Of a DNA stretch of 28,012 nucleotides, positions 7,138-14,741 are shown piece by piece. Each line of letters starts with the position of its first letter. Positions within the stretch are counted from its first letter, which is position 1. Source of the stretch: DATCYX01 sp037444705 (lineage in GTDB: Bacteria; Chloroflexota; Anaerolineae; Anaerolineales; UBA4823); the NCBI GenBank assembly GCA_037444705.1, contig JBBILY010000016.1, forward strand, positions 1 to 28,012. The letters run 5' to 3'. Under the pieces are notes generated by a model. The model was not told the DNA's origin and did no database searches. It worked only from the letters and a program-made list of their open reading frames with translations. The translations under genes and the position numbers were made by a program.

Positions 7138-9051
7138 ATGCCATACGGTTACGCTGGGAGAGTGCTGCATGTTGACCTGACCCACGGCACCCTGGAGGTC
7201 GAAACCCCGCCCGAGTCATTTTATCGCACCTACATGGGCGGGAGTGCCATGGGGTTGTACTATATCTTGCGCATGGTGCCCAAAGGCGCAGACCCTTTGG
7301 GCGAGGAAAATGTGCTGACGCTGTTTACGGGGATCACCACCGGCGCACCGATCTCTGGTCAGAGTCGCCTCAACGCTAACGCCAAGTCCCCCATCAGTGG
7401 AGCAATTGGCGATTCGCAGTCCGGGGGTTTTTTCCCGGCTGAACTGAAATTCGCCGGTTTTGATGGCATAGTTATTACAGGCAAGTCTCCGAAGCCGGTC
7501 TATCTGTGGATTAAGGATGGCCAGGCCGAGTTGCGCCCGGCAACCCATTTGATGGGTAAAGTGACCGGCGAGGTAGATGATATATTGAAGCGAGAATTGG
7601 GGGATGACAAAATCGAAGTCTTACAACATGGCCCGGCAGCCGAGAAGGGAGTTCTGTTCTCCAGCCTGGTCAATATGTCCAACCGCAATAATGGACGCAC
7701 CGGCATGGGGTTGGTGATGGCCAGCAAGAATCTCAAAGCAGTGGCCGTGCGCGGCACGCAGAAGATCGCGCTGGCAGATGCAAAGGCTCTCACTGCCCTC
7801 AATCGAATTGGACCTAAGGAGTTACCCCGCAATCCAGATATGGATGGTCTGGCGAAATATGGCACAGCCAGTGTGGTGATGCCACAGAATAGTATGGGCA
7901 CCCTGCCCACGCGCAACTATAACGAGGGACAATTCGAACTGGCGGAAGCCATCAGTGGAGAAACAATGGCTGAGACAGTGCTCAAGGAGCGAGATACCTG
8001 TTACGCCTGCGTGGTGCGCTGTAAACGGGTGGTAGAGATCAATGAAGGACCGTATCAGGTGGATGCGCGCTATGGCGGCCCTGAATATGAGACTTGCGCA
8101 ACTTTTGGTTCTTATTGCGGGATAGGCGACCTGGCAGCAATCTCCCGCGCAAACCAGATCTGTAACATGTATGGTGTGGATACGATCGCCTGTGGGGCAA
8201 CCATCGCTTTTGGCATGGAATGTTACGAAAAAGGCATTATCGGCAAGGAACAAACTGCAGGCATTGATCTGCGCTTCGGCAATGCTCAGGCGATGCTTGA
8301 GGCACTGGAAGCCATGGTTAAGGCTGAAGGGCCATTGGGGAAAGTGCTGGCTCAAGGCTCTGAGCGCGCGGCTAAAATTTGGGGCAACGGCGCCGAGGAG
8401 TGCCTGATCACGGTCAAGGGTGCAGAAATCCCCGCCCATATGCCGCAAGCTAAGCGATCTCTGGCGCTGATCTATGCAGTTAACCCCTTCGGTGCGGATC
8501 ACCAGTCCAGCGAGCATGACTGGATGATCGAGGAAGGCATCGCCTCGGACCTTTACATGGGGCGTCTGGCGAAACTGGGGATGCCAGACACCTTGCCTCA
8601 GTATTCGCTGGGTGCAGAGAAGGTGAAATTTGCTTATCTGACCGAGGTTTTCTACTCGATGCTGGACACGGTTGAACTGTGTCAGTTTGTCTGGGGACCC
8701 GCCTGGACGCTCTATGGCCCAGAGGAGACGGTAGAACTGGTGCGAGCGGTCAGCGGCTGGGATGTGACCCTGGAGGAGTTGATGGCGGTTGGGGCGCGGC
8801 GCTTGAATCTAATGCGGACGTTCAACGCGCGTGAGGGGCTGAACCGAAAACAGGATAAATTGCCCAAGAAGTTCTTCAAGGCTTTGCAAGGCAGCGGTCC
8901 AACGGCTGGGATTGCGTTAGACGAGGACGAGATTAACACTGCCATCGAGGCATATTATCGCCTGGCGCGCTGGACTGCGGATGGCGTGCCTACACCTGAG
9001 GCTCTCAGCGCTCTCGGCCTGGAATGGGCGATATCCTATCTCCCCGCCTGA
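7138..9051 (+). CDS. Tungsten-containing aldehyde:ferredoxin oxidoreductase family protein
   Basis: This 637-residue protein belongs to the AOR family, which oxidises aldehydes to carboxylic acids with ferredoxin as acceptor, using a tungsto-bispterin cofactor and one 4Fe-4S cluster. ATG 7138 is chosen because of AGAAGGAGG at 7124-7132 and the typical N-terminus YAGRVLHVDLT; upstream in-frame codons run through the terminator and are not coding. Cluster cysteines are C288, C291 and C295 (CYACVVRC) with the fourth likely C515 in VELCQFVWG; the first three match the spacing of the Pyrococcus furiosus enzyme. The N-terminal pterin-binding domain covers about 1-205 with SGQSRLNANAKSP and DSQSGGFFPAEL. 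It leads an operon with two aminotransferases, whose semialdehyde products are plausible substrates (inferred). Which aldehyde is used, and W versus Mo, cannot be told. Confidence 0.93.
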   Translation: MPYGYAGRVLHVDLTHGTLEVETPPESFYRTYMGGSAMGLYYILRMVPKGADPLGEENVLTLFTGITTGAPISGQSRLNANAKSPISGAIGDSQSGGFFPAELKFAGFDGIVITGKSPKPVYLWIKDGQAELRPATHLMGKVTGEVDDILKRELGDDKIEVLQHGPAAEKGVLFSSLVNMSNRNNGRTGMGLVMASKNLKAVAVRGTQKIALADAKALTALNRIGPKELPRNPDMDGLAKYGTASVVMPQNSMGTLPTRNYNEGQFELAEAISGETMAETVLKERDTCYACVVRCKRVVEINEGPYQVDARYGGPEYETCATFGSYCGIGDLAAISRANQICNMYGVDTIACGATIAFGMECYEKGIIGKEQTAGIDLRFGNAQAMLEALEAMVKAEGPLGKVLAQGSERAAKIWGNGAEECLITVKGAEIPAHMPQAKRSLALIYAVNPFGADHQSSEHDWMIEEGIASDLYMGRLAKLGMPDTLPQYSLGAEKVKFAYLTEVFYSMLDTVELCQFVWGPAWTLYGPEETVELVRAVSGWDVTLEELMAVGARRLNLMRTFNAREGLNRKQDKLPKKFFKALQGSGPTAGIALDEDEINTAIEAYYRLARWTADGVPTPEALSALGLEWAISYLPA

Positions 9052-9074
9052 TATTTGTTAGTGGAAGGACGCCT

Positions 9075-10361
9075 ATGACACTCCCATCCAACCAAGAAAG
9101 CATTTCCCATATGTCTCCTGTGTGGATGCGCTATTTCAACTTCGTTGCCGAGCGCGCCCAGGGGAGTTATATCTACACCGTAGATGGCCGCCGTCTACTC
9201 GACTTCACCAGTGGCATTGGCGTTACCAATACCGGACATTGCCATCCAAAAGTGGTCGAGGCTATCCGTGAGCAGGCGGGACTGTTCATCCATGCTCAGG
9301 TCAACATCGTCATCCACAAGCCAATCCTGCAACTCATTGAAGAGTTACGTCAAATCGTCCCAGCCTCGATTGATGGCTTCTTCTTCAGCAACTCGGGGGC
9401 TGAAGCGGTGGAAGGGGCGATCAAACTTGCGCGGGCTGCCACCGGAAAACAGAATGTGATCGTCTTTAGTGGCTCATTCCATGGACGCACCGCCGCCACG
9501 ATGGCGTTGACCACATCCAAGACGATCTATCGCGCCGGGTATGGACCCTTACCCTCAGGCGTGTTCGTTGCTCCTTTTCCGTATGCCTTTCGCCTGAAAA
9601 TGAGCGAAGAACAGGCGGCTGAGTTTGCCCTGGAGCAGGTGGAGTATCTGCTGGCCTCTCAAACTGCGCCCAAGGAAACCGCGGCTATTCTGGTCGAGCC
9701 GGTTTTGGGTGAGGGAGGCTATGTCGTCCCACCTCCTTCTTTCTTGAAGGGTTTGCGCCAGATAGCCGATAAAAATGGCATCCTGTTGATCTTTGACGAG
9801 ATCCAATCGGGTATGGGGCGCACGGGGAAATGGTTTGCCTTTGAGCATTTTGGTGTAGTGCCAGATATCATCACCGTGGCCAAGGGCATCGCCTCAGGTT
9901 TGCCTCTTTCCGGGGTTTTTAGCAGCCTGGATTTAATGCGTAAATGGGAAGCGGGTTCGCATGGTGGCACCTTTGGAGGTAATGCCGTGGCCTGTGCAGC
10001 GGCGGTGGCTACCTTGCGCGCTATGCGCGAGGAGCGCATGCTCGAGAACGCCACCCTGCGCGGCGGCGAATTAATGGTAGGCCTACGAAAACTGCAGGAA
10101 GAGTTTCCTCAAATGGCCGATGTGCGTGGCTTGGGCTTAATGGTGGGCACAGAATTCCTGGTGGATGGGCGGCCTGATAAGGCGAAACCTCTGGCAAGGG
10201 CGATTGTCCATGCCGCCGAGGAACGTGACCTGCTCTTGCTGACTTGTGGGACTTACGATAACACCATTCGCTGGGTGCCTCCATTAAACATCACTGCGGA
10301 ACAAATTCAGCAGGGGCTGAGCATTTTCGAAGAGGCACTAAAAGCGACTATAACCCATTAA
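9075..10361 (+). CDS. Class-III PLP aminotransferase, 4-aminobutyrate/omega-amine type
   Basis: This 428-residue enzyme transfers an amino group from an omega-amino compound (such as GABA, putrescine or beta-alanine) to a 2-oxo acid, giving a semialdehyde. ATG 9075 is preferred because of GGAAGGA at 9063-9069; an in-frame ATG at 9024 lies within the AOR gene and would add 17 unlikely residues. Motifs are SNSGAEA (105-111), the FHGRT phosphate/PLP segment (135-139), DEIQSGMGRTG (241-251) with the PLP-stacking Asp, and the Schiff-base Lys270 in TVAKGIASG. The C-terminal Arg in TIRWVPPLN fits the family. The start is 23 bases after AOR and the following aminotransferase starts 24 bases later, so all three are one operon. 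GabT-like is the best guess; ornithine or putrescine aminotransferase is possible. Confidence 0.9.
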   Translation: MTLPSNQESISHMSPVWMRYFNFVAERAQGSYIYTVDGRRLLDFTSGIGVTNTGHCHPKVVEAIREQAGLFIHAQVNIVIHKPILQLIEELRQIVPASIDGFFFSNSGAEAVEGAIKLARAATGKQNVIVFSGSFHGRTAATMALTTSKTIYRAGYGPLPSGVFVAPFPYAFRLKMSEEQAAEFALEQVEYLLASQTAPKETAAILVEPVLGEGGYVVPPPSFLKGLRQIADKNGILLIFDEIQSGMGRTGKWFAFEHFGVVPDIITVAKGIASGLPLSGVFSSLDLMRKWEAGSHGGTFGGNAVACAAAVATLRAMREERMLENATLRGGELMVGLRKLQEEFPQMADVRGLGLMVGTEFLVDGRPDKAKPLARAIVHAAEERDLLLLTCGTYDNTIRWVPPLNITAEQIQQGLSIFEEALKATITH

Positions 10362-10385
10362 GCCCTGGGGGAGGTATCAATCGCA

Positions 10386-11732
10386 TTGATAAATCGCCAA
10401 CGCCTCAAGCAGTTGTTGGGTGACGAAGAAGGATTGTTCTATCAGCGTCACCCAACTTCGCGCGCCCTTTATGAGCGGGCGCGCCGTTCTTTACATGGAG
10501 GGGTGCCCATGCTGTGGATGATCCGCTGGGCAGGCACTTTTCCCCTGTTCGTGAAGTATGCCAAAGGGGCGCATTTTACGGATGTTGATGATAACTCCTA
10601 CATTGATTTTTGCCTGGGGGATACCGGCGCTATGAGCGGCCACTCGCCTGACCCCACGGTGCAGGCTATCTGTGAGCAGGTTCAAAAGGGCATAACCCTG
10701 ATGCTCCCTTATGAGGATGTGCTGTGGGTGGGCGAGGAACTCCAACGGCGCTTCGGCCTCCCATACTGGCAGTTTGCCCTGACAGCTACGGATGCTAACC
10801 GCTTTGCATTGCGCATGGCGCGCTTGCTCAGCGGACGACCCAAGGTGTTGGTTTTCAATTATTGCTATCATGGCACCGTGGATGAGGCTTTTATCGTCCT
10901 GGATGGCAAAGGCAATCCAACCTCACGGCTGAACAACCTGGGACCACCCGTTGATCCACGGCTGACCACAAAGGTTGTCGAGTTTAACGATATACCCGCC
11001 CTGGAGGCAGCCCTGGCCGAGGGCGATGTGGCCGCTGTGCTGGCTGAACCGGTGATGACGAATATCGGCATTATCCATCCTCAGCCTGGGTATCACGAGG
11101 CTTTGCGGGAATTGACCCGCAAATATGGTACATACCTGATCCTGGACGAAACCCATACCATCTGCACTGGCCCTGGTGGCTACACCGCTGCCTATCACCT
11201 CCAACCTGACTTCTTGACCATTGGCAAACCCATCGCCGGGGGCGTACCGGCCGCGGTTTATGGCTTCACCGCGGAGGTGGCTGATAGATTCCAAGCGTGT
11301 GTGGTGCGAGATGAGGCAGATGTGGGAGGCATTGGCGGCACGTTAGCAGGCAACGCTCTTTCAATTGCGGCCATGAAAGCCACGTTGCAGCATGTGCTCA
11401 CCCCTCAATTCTATGAGCGCGCCATTGCCTTAGCAGAGCGGTTTCAACACGGTGTGGAAGCAGTTATCGCAGAATACGAACTTCCCTGGGTGGTTAAGCG
11501 CCTGGGCAACCGCATTGAGTACTGGTTTCGTCCCACTCCCCCTCAAAATGGGGGCGAGGCGCATGAGGCGATGGACCCTGAGCTCGAGCGCTGCATGCAC
11601 CTCTACGCCCTCAATCGCGGCCTGTTGATGACGCCTTTTCACAATATGGCGCTCATCTCCCCTGACCTTACCGAAGCCGAGGTGGACTATCATACCCAGG
11701 TTTTTCAACAGGCGGTTGTTTCTCTAATCTAA
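10386..11732 (+). CDS. Class-III PLP aminotransferase, glutamate-1-semialdehyde-aminomutase-like
   Basis: The 448-residue protein has the fold-type-I signature DETHT (254-258) and the Schiff-base Lys281 in TIGKPIAGGVPAAVYG. The N-terminal half resembles the glutamate-1-semialdehyde 2,1-aminomutase group: DVDDNSYIDFCLGDTGAM and GHSPDP. The usual S-G-[TA]-E-A segment reads ALTATDANRFALRMAR here, with Asp in place of Glu and Asn following, so substrate or reaction may differ from the classic enzymes. The start codon appears to be TTG at 10386 with GGGGGAGG at about 10367-10373, a rather long 12-base spacing; the true start could be slightly different. Being in an operon with AOR and another transaminase argues for a catabolic role rather than haem synthesis. 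The gene ends 6 bases from the convergent YceI gene. Confidence 0.85.
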   Translation: MINRQRLKQLLGDEEGLFYQRHPTSRALYERARRSLHGGVPMLWMIRWAGTFPLFVKYAKGAHFTDVDDNSYIDFCLGDTGAMSGHSPDPTVQAICEQVQKGITLMLPYEDVLWVGEELQRRFGLPYWQFALTATDANRFALRMARLLSGRPKVLVFNYCYHGTVDEAFIVLDGKGNPTSRLNNLGPPVDPRLTTKVVEFNDIPALEAALAEGDVAAVLAEPVMTNIGIIHPQPGYHEALRELTRKYGTYLILDETHTICTGPGGYTAAYHLQPDFLTIGKPIAGGVPAAVYGFTAEVADRFQACVVRDEADVGGIGGTLAGNALSIAAMKATLQHVLTPQFYERAIALAERFQHGVEAVIAEYELPWVVKRLGNRIEYWFRPTPPQNGGEAHEAMDPELERCMHLYALNRGLLMTPFHNMALISPDLTEAEVDYHTQVFQQAVVSLI

Positions 11733-11738
11733 ACGGGA

Positions 11739-12506
11739 TTATGGGCGCGCCACGAACTTGAGGGTGACTTTAACCTGATCTTCAGTCTTCAGGATGCCGA
11801 CAATGCTGATCGGCCCGAAACCGAAGTCGCTCATCAGGATAGTGGTGCTGGCCTGCCCAATTAAGGCATCGCCCTGGTGTTTGACGCTGACCTCAAAGGT
11901 CACTGCTTTTGTCACCTGGCGAATGGTCAGGTCGCCGCTGATTTTGAGTTGAATCTCTTGCCCTGGCTGATAAGCCTGTGGCAGGCCTTCAATCTGGGTG
12001 GCAACAAAGGTCACTGTGGGATAGCGCGCCGATTCAAGGAAGCGGTTGCGAATAGCGTTATCGCGGCGGGAACTATCGGATTTGAACTGGCTGATGTCGG
12101 CTGTGATCACGCCTAGGCGGCTGTTTTGGGGGGCGTCAAGGTCGAGCATAATTTCCCCATTGATCTGCGACGTGACCCCAACCGCCACATTGAAACGGTT
12201 GTTCTCATTGATGAAGACCTCGCCGACTTCGTAGGTTAGTTGGGATTCACCAGGGACAATCCGATAGACCACATTTCCCTGGCCTGAGAGGGGTGTGTCA
12301 GTGGGAGAGGGTAAGACCACACTGGTATGAACAGGCTGTTCAACGGTAGGGGAAGGAGGGGCGGTGGTGATTGTAGCCGGCGAAACGGGAGATGGGTCAA
12401 TGGATTGGGTTGTGGCAATTGTAGGCGTGCTGGTGGGGCTTGGTGCGATGGCGCAAGCAGTTATCATCAGGCTCATCGCAAACAAAACCAGTAAAGTTTT
12501 AAACAT
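11739..12506 (-). CDS. YceI-like lipoprotein
   Basis: This 255-residue exported protein starts with a signal peptide and lipobox ITAC (Cys18). A Thr/Pro/Ser-rich linker runs to about residue 75, followed by a YceI domain (about 80-255) with YRIVPGESQLTYEV, ISQFKSDSSRRDNAIR, ARYPTVTF and SDFGFGPISIVG. YceI proteins have a lipocalin-like barrel that binds isoprenoid or other hydrophobic molecules; the specific ligand is unknown. AAGGAG lies 8 bases before the ATG (complement of 12515-12520). It begins 36 bases after the prmC stop and so probably ends the prfA-prmC operon, although its role there is not obvious. Confidence 0.9.
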   Translation of the reverse strand: MFKTLLVLFAMSLMITACAIAPSPTSTPTIATTQSIDPSPVSPATITTAPPSPTVEQPVHTSVVLPSPTDTPLSGQGNVVYRIVPGESQLTYEVGEVFINENNRFNVAVGVTSQINGEIMLDLDAPQNSRLGVITADISQFKSDSSRRDNAIRNRFLESARYPTVTFVATQIEGLPQAYQPGQEIQLKISGDLTIRQVTKAVTFEVSVKHQGDALIGQASTTILMSDFGFGPISIVGILKTEDQVKVTLKFVARP

Positions 12507-12542
12507 CGCTGTTTCTCCTTGGCAGTTTTAGAATGTAATTAT

Positions 12543-13487
12543 TTACGCAGAAAAGGAGATAGTGGATTTTTTCCTACTACCTGTGGATGCGTCTAATTCC
12601 ACCCTGAGGCATCGTTTCTGCCCGGCCAGGTCGGGTAAGACCTGCACTCGTGCCTGCGGGAATGTGGCTTGGGCTAAATGGCTCATCATCTCACCCTGGG
12701 TTGAATCGATTTCCATAAGCAGCAATCCATCAGGGGCCAGTTTGCCGGGTAACATTTGCAGCAGACGGCGAATTTTCTCGGCCCCGTCTGGGCCTCCATC
12801 CAGGGCTATGAGCGGCTCCCAACGAGATACCTTGAGCGAAGGTAAGCGAGGGGTAGGGATGTAGGGCAGATTTGCCAGGATCAGATCAACGGGATAAGGC
12901 AAGGGCGATGATTGGGGAGGCGGGAGCAGGTCAGACTGGATCAGATGTACACGCTCAGCCACACCATGTTTTCGGGCATTCACCTCAGCCACTTGCAGGG
13001 CTGAAGTTGATATATCGCTGGCGAGGACCTGGAGGTCTGGGATGTGCACTGCCAGGGCGATGGCAATGCAACCGCAGCCGGTGCCCACATCAGCCAGGCG
13101 ACGGTGATGGGGATGGGCGCGCAACCATGCCAATGCCTGCTCCACAAGCAATTCTGTCTCTGGCCTGGGGATCAGCACGGCAGGTGTGAGGTTAAAATCC
13201 AGGCCATAAAACTCCCAATGGCCGAGAATGTAAGGTAAGGGTTGCCCCTGTTCCAGGCGCCAAAGCGCTTCTCGCAAGGCCTCGTCTTGAGCGTGGTTTA
13301 GGGTGACTTCAGGGTGAGCCATGACCCAGGAGCGGTTTTTGCCCAAGACGTGGGCCAACAACACCTGAGCGTCCAGAGAGGGCGTGTCGCTCGTGTTTTC
13401 CAGGCGGCCTCTCAGTTCGGCTAACCACTGGGCGATGGTCTTTAAGCCGTGTGGAAGGGGTTGAGTATGGTTGTTACTTACTGCCAT
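12543..13487 (-). CDS. prmC: Peptide chain release factor glutamine methyltransferase PrmC
   Basis: PrmC methylates the Gln of the GGQ motif in release factors, using S-adenosylmethionine. The 314 residues contain an N-terminal helical substrate-binding domain (about 15-90) and the family signature with EFYG and LIPRPETELLVE (about 92-116). The SAM-binding motif I is ADVGTGCGCIAIALA (132-146). The active-site motif reads NLPY (206-209) instead of the usual NPPY. The C-terminal roughly 20 residues past LRVELD are basic and probably disordered. It lies 15 bases downstream of prfA, its substrate gene, which is the classic arrangement. The start at 13487 has only a weak ribosome site, suggesting coupling to prfA. 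Confidence 0.93.
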   Translation of the reverse strand: MAVSNNHTQPLPHGLKTIAQWLAELRGRLENTSDTPSLDAQVLLAHVLGKNRSWVMAHPEVTLNHAQDEALREALWRLEQGQPLPYILGHWEFYGLDFNLTPAVLIPRPETELLVEQALAWLRAHPHHRRLADVGTGCGCIAIALAVHIPDLQVLASDISTSALQVAEVNARKHGVAERVHLIQSDLLPPPQSSPLPYPVDLILANLPYIPTPRLPSLKVSRWEPLIALDGGPDGAEKIRRLLQMLPGKLAPDGLLLMEIDSTQGEMMSHLAQATFPQARVQVLPDLAGQKRCLRVELDASTGSRKKSTISFSA

Positions 13488-13502
13488 GGAGGCTATCTCA
13501 GG

Positions 13503-14579
13503 CTAGGGTAGCGATTCCTCAATGCCAACCGCGGCCAGGCGCTCTGCTTCAGCGCGGGTTGCCAGTTCGTCAATGAAGACATCAATCTCACCATCCATAA
13601 CCGCCTCCAGATTATAGAGGGAGAGGTTCACGCGATGGTCAGTGACCCGCGATTGGGGGAAGTTATAGGTGCGGATTTTCTCGGCGCGCTCGCCGCTGCC
13701 CACCTGGGAACGGCGGGCCTGGTCTAACTCCTGGCGGCGTTTTTCCTCTTCAATTTCGTACAGGCGAGCGCGCAGGATAGACATGGCGCGCAAGCGGTTT
13801 TGCAACTGCGAGCGTTCATCCTGACAGGCTACAACGATGCCGGTTGGGAGATGGGTGATGCGCACCGCGGTGGCATTTTTCTGGACGTTCTGTCCGCCGG
13901 CGCCGGCAGACTTGTAAATATCAATGCGCAGGTCGCTCTCAGGGATGTCTATTTCGACCTCGTCTACCTCAGCCAGGACGGCAACAGTGGCAGTGGAGGT
14001 GTGAATTCGCCCTGACGATTCGGTGATGGGGATGCGTTGCACGCGATGCACCCCTGATTCATACTTCAGACGCGAATATGCGCCGCGCCCTTTGACCAGA
14101 AAGATAATCTCTTTATAACCGCCAATGCCGGTTTCATTGGCCGAAAGAACCTCGATCTCCCAACCATGCCGCTCGGCATAGCGGCTATACATGCGGAACA
14201 AATCCGCGGCGAAGAGCGCCGCCTCTTCTCCACCCGTGCCGGCGCGAATTTCCATGATCACATTGCGTTGATCGCGCGGGTCTTTAGGTAGGAGCATGCT
14301 TTTCAGTTCTTCCTCTAACCTTTCGACCAGCGGCTCAACATCGGCGATCTCCGCTTCTGCCAGCAAACGCAATTCTTCATCTTCCGCTTCCAGCAAGGCA
14401 CGCGCCTCATTGAGGCGGTTTAACGCCTGGCGGTACTCCCTCGCCTTGTTCACAAGGGGTTCCAGATCAAGACGCTCCTTGTTGAGTTCGGCGGCGCGTT
14501 GGTAGTCGTCGCCTACCTCCAGAAGGAGTTGATTGATTTCATCGTATCGGGCTTCAATACCTGCAAGTTTGTCTAACAT
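13503..14579 (-). CDS. prfA: Peptide chain release factor 1
   Basis: RF1 recognises UAA and UAG and triggers peptide release on the ribosome. The 358 residues match the family length (about 360). The catalytic GGQ motif is at 228-230 within SAGAGGQNVQKNATAVR; Gln230 is the target of PrmC. The codon-recognition tripeptide in the PxT position reads P184-I-T186, which supports RF1 rather than RF2. The N-terminal coiled helices cover about 1-100. GAGG lies five bases before ATG (complement of 14584-14587). It is the first gene of a - strand operon prfA-prmC-YceI and has a likely extended -10 promoter about 65 bases upstream. Confidence 0.97.
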   Translation of the reverse strand: MLDKLAGIEARYDEINQLLLEVGDDYQRAAELNKERLDLEPLVNKAREYRQALNRLNEARALLEAEDEELRLLAEAEIADVEPLVERLEEELKSMLLPKDPRDQRNVIMEIRAGTGGEEAALFAADLFRMYSRYAERHGWEIEVLSANETGIGGYKEIIFLVKGRGAYSRLKYESGVHRVQRIPITESSGRIHTSTATVAVLAEVDEVEIDIPESDLRIDIYKSAGAGGQNVQKNATAVRITHLPTGIVVACQDERSQLQNRLRAMSILRARLYEIEEEKRRQELDQARRSQVGSGERAEKIRTYNFPQSRVTDHRVNLSLYNLEAVMDGEIDVFIDELATRAEAERLAAVGIEESLP

Positions 14580-14640
14580 AAATCCTCAATATATGGCATG
14601 CCTGCACCAGAGCACATTCTCTTATTCTTGGCGAAGTGAG

Positions 14641-14649
14641 ATTATACCA
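14641..14649 (-). promoter_or_regulatory. Extended -10 promoter of prfA
   Basis: On the - strand the sequence reads TGGTATAAT (complement of 14641-14649), a perfect -10 with an extended TG. No good -35 is seen 17 bases upstream, as is common for extended -10 promoters. The transcript would begin near 14634, leaving a leader of about 55 bases. Confidence 0.5.
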
Positions 14650-14741
14650 CTGGAACTTTGGCTGCTCACCTGGCGTCTATAGGTTGATCTGCGCTACCAC
14701 TATCGTTTTGATCTAGGGGTTTGCTATTGATGGAGGCTACC

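Noticed and set aside
7822..8517. A 231-codon open frame on the - strand
   Set aside because: It lies wholly inside the AOR gene, antisense to conserved cluster-ligand motifs, and has no ribosome site or recognisable domain.
9024..9074. Upstream ATG for the first aminotransferase
   Set aside because: It sits within the AOR coding end, adds residues with no family match, and the ATG at 9075 has GGAAGGA upstream.
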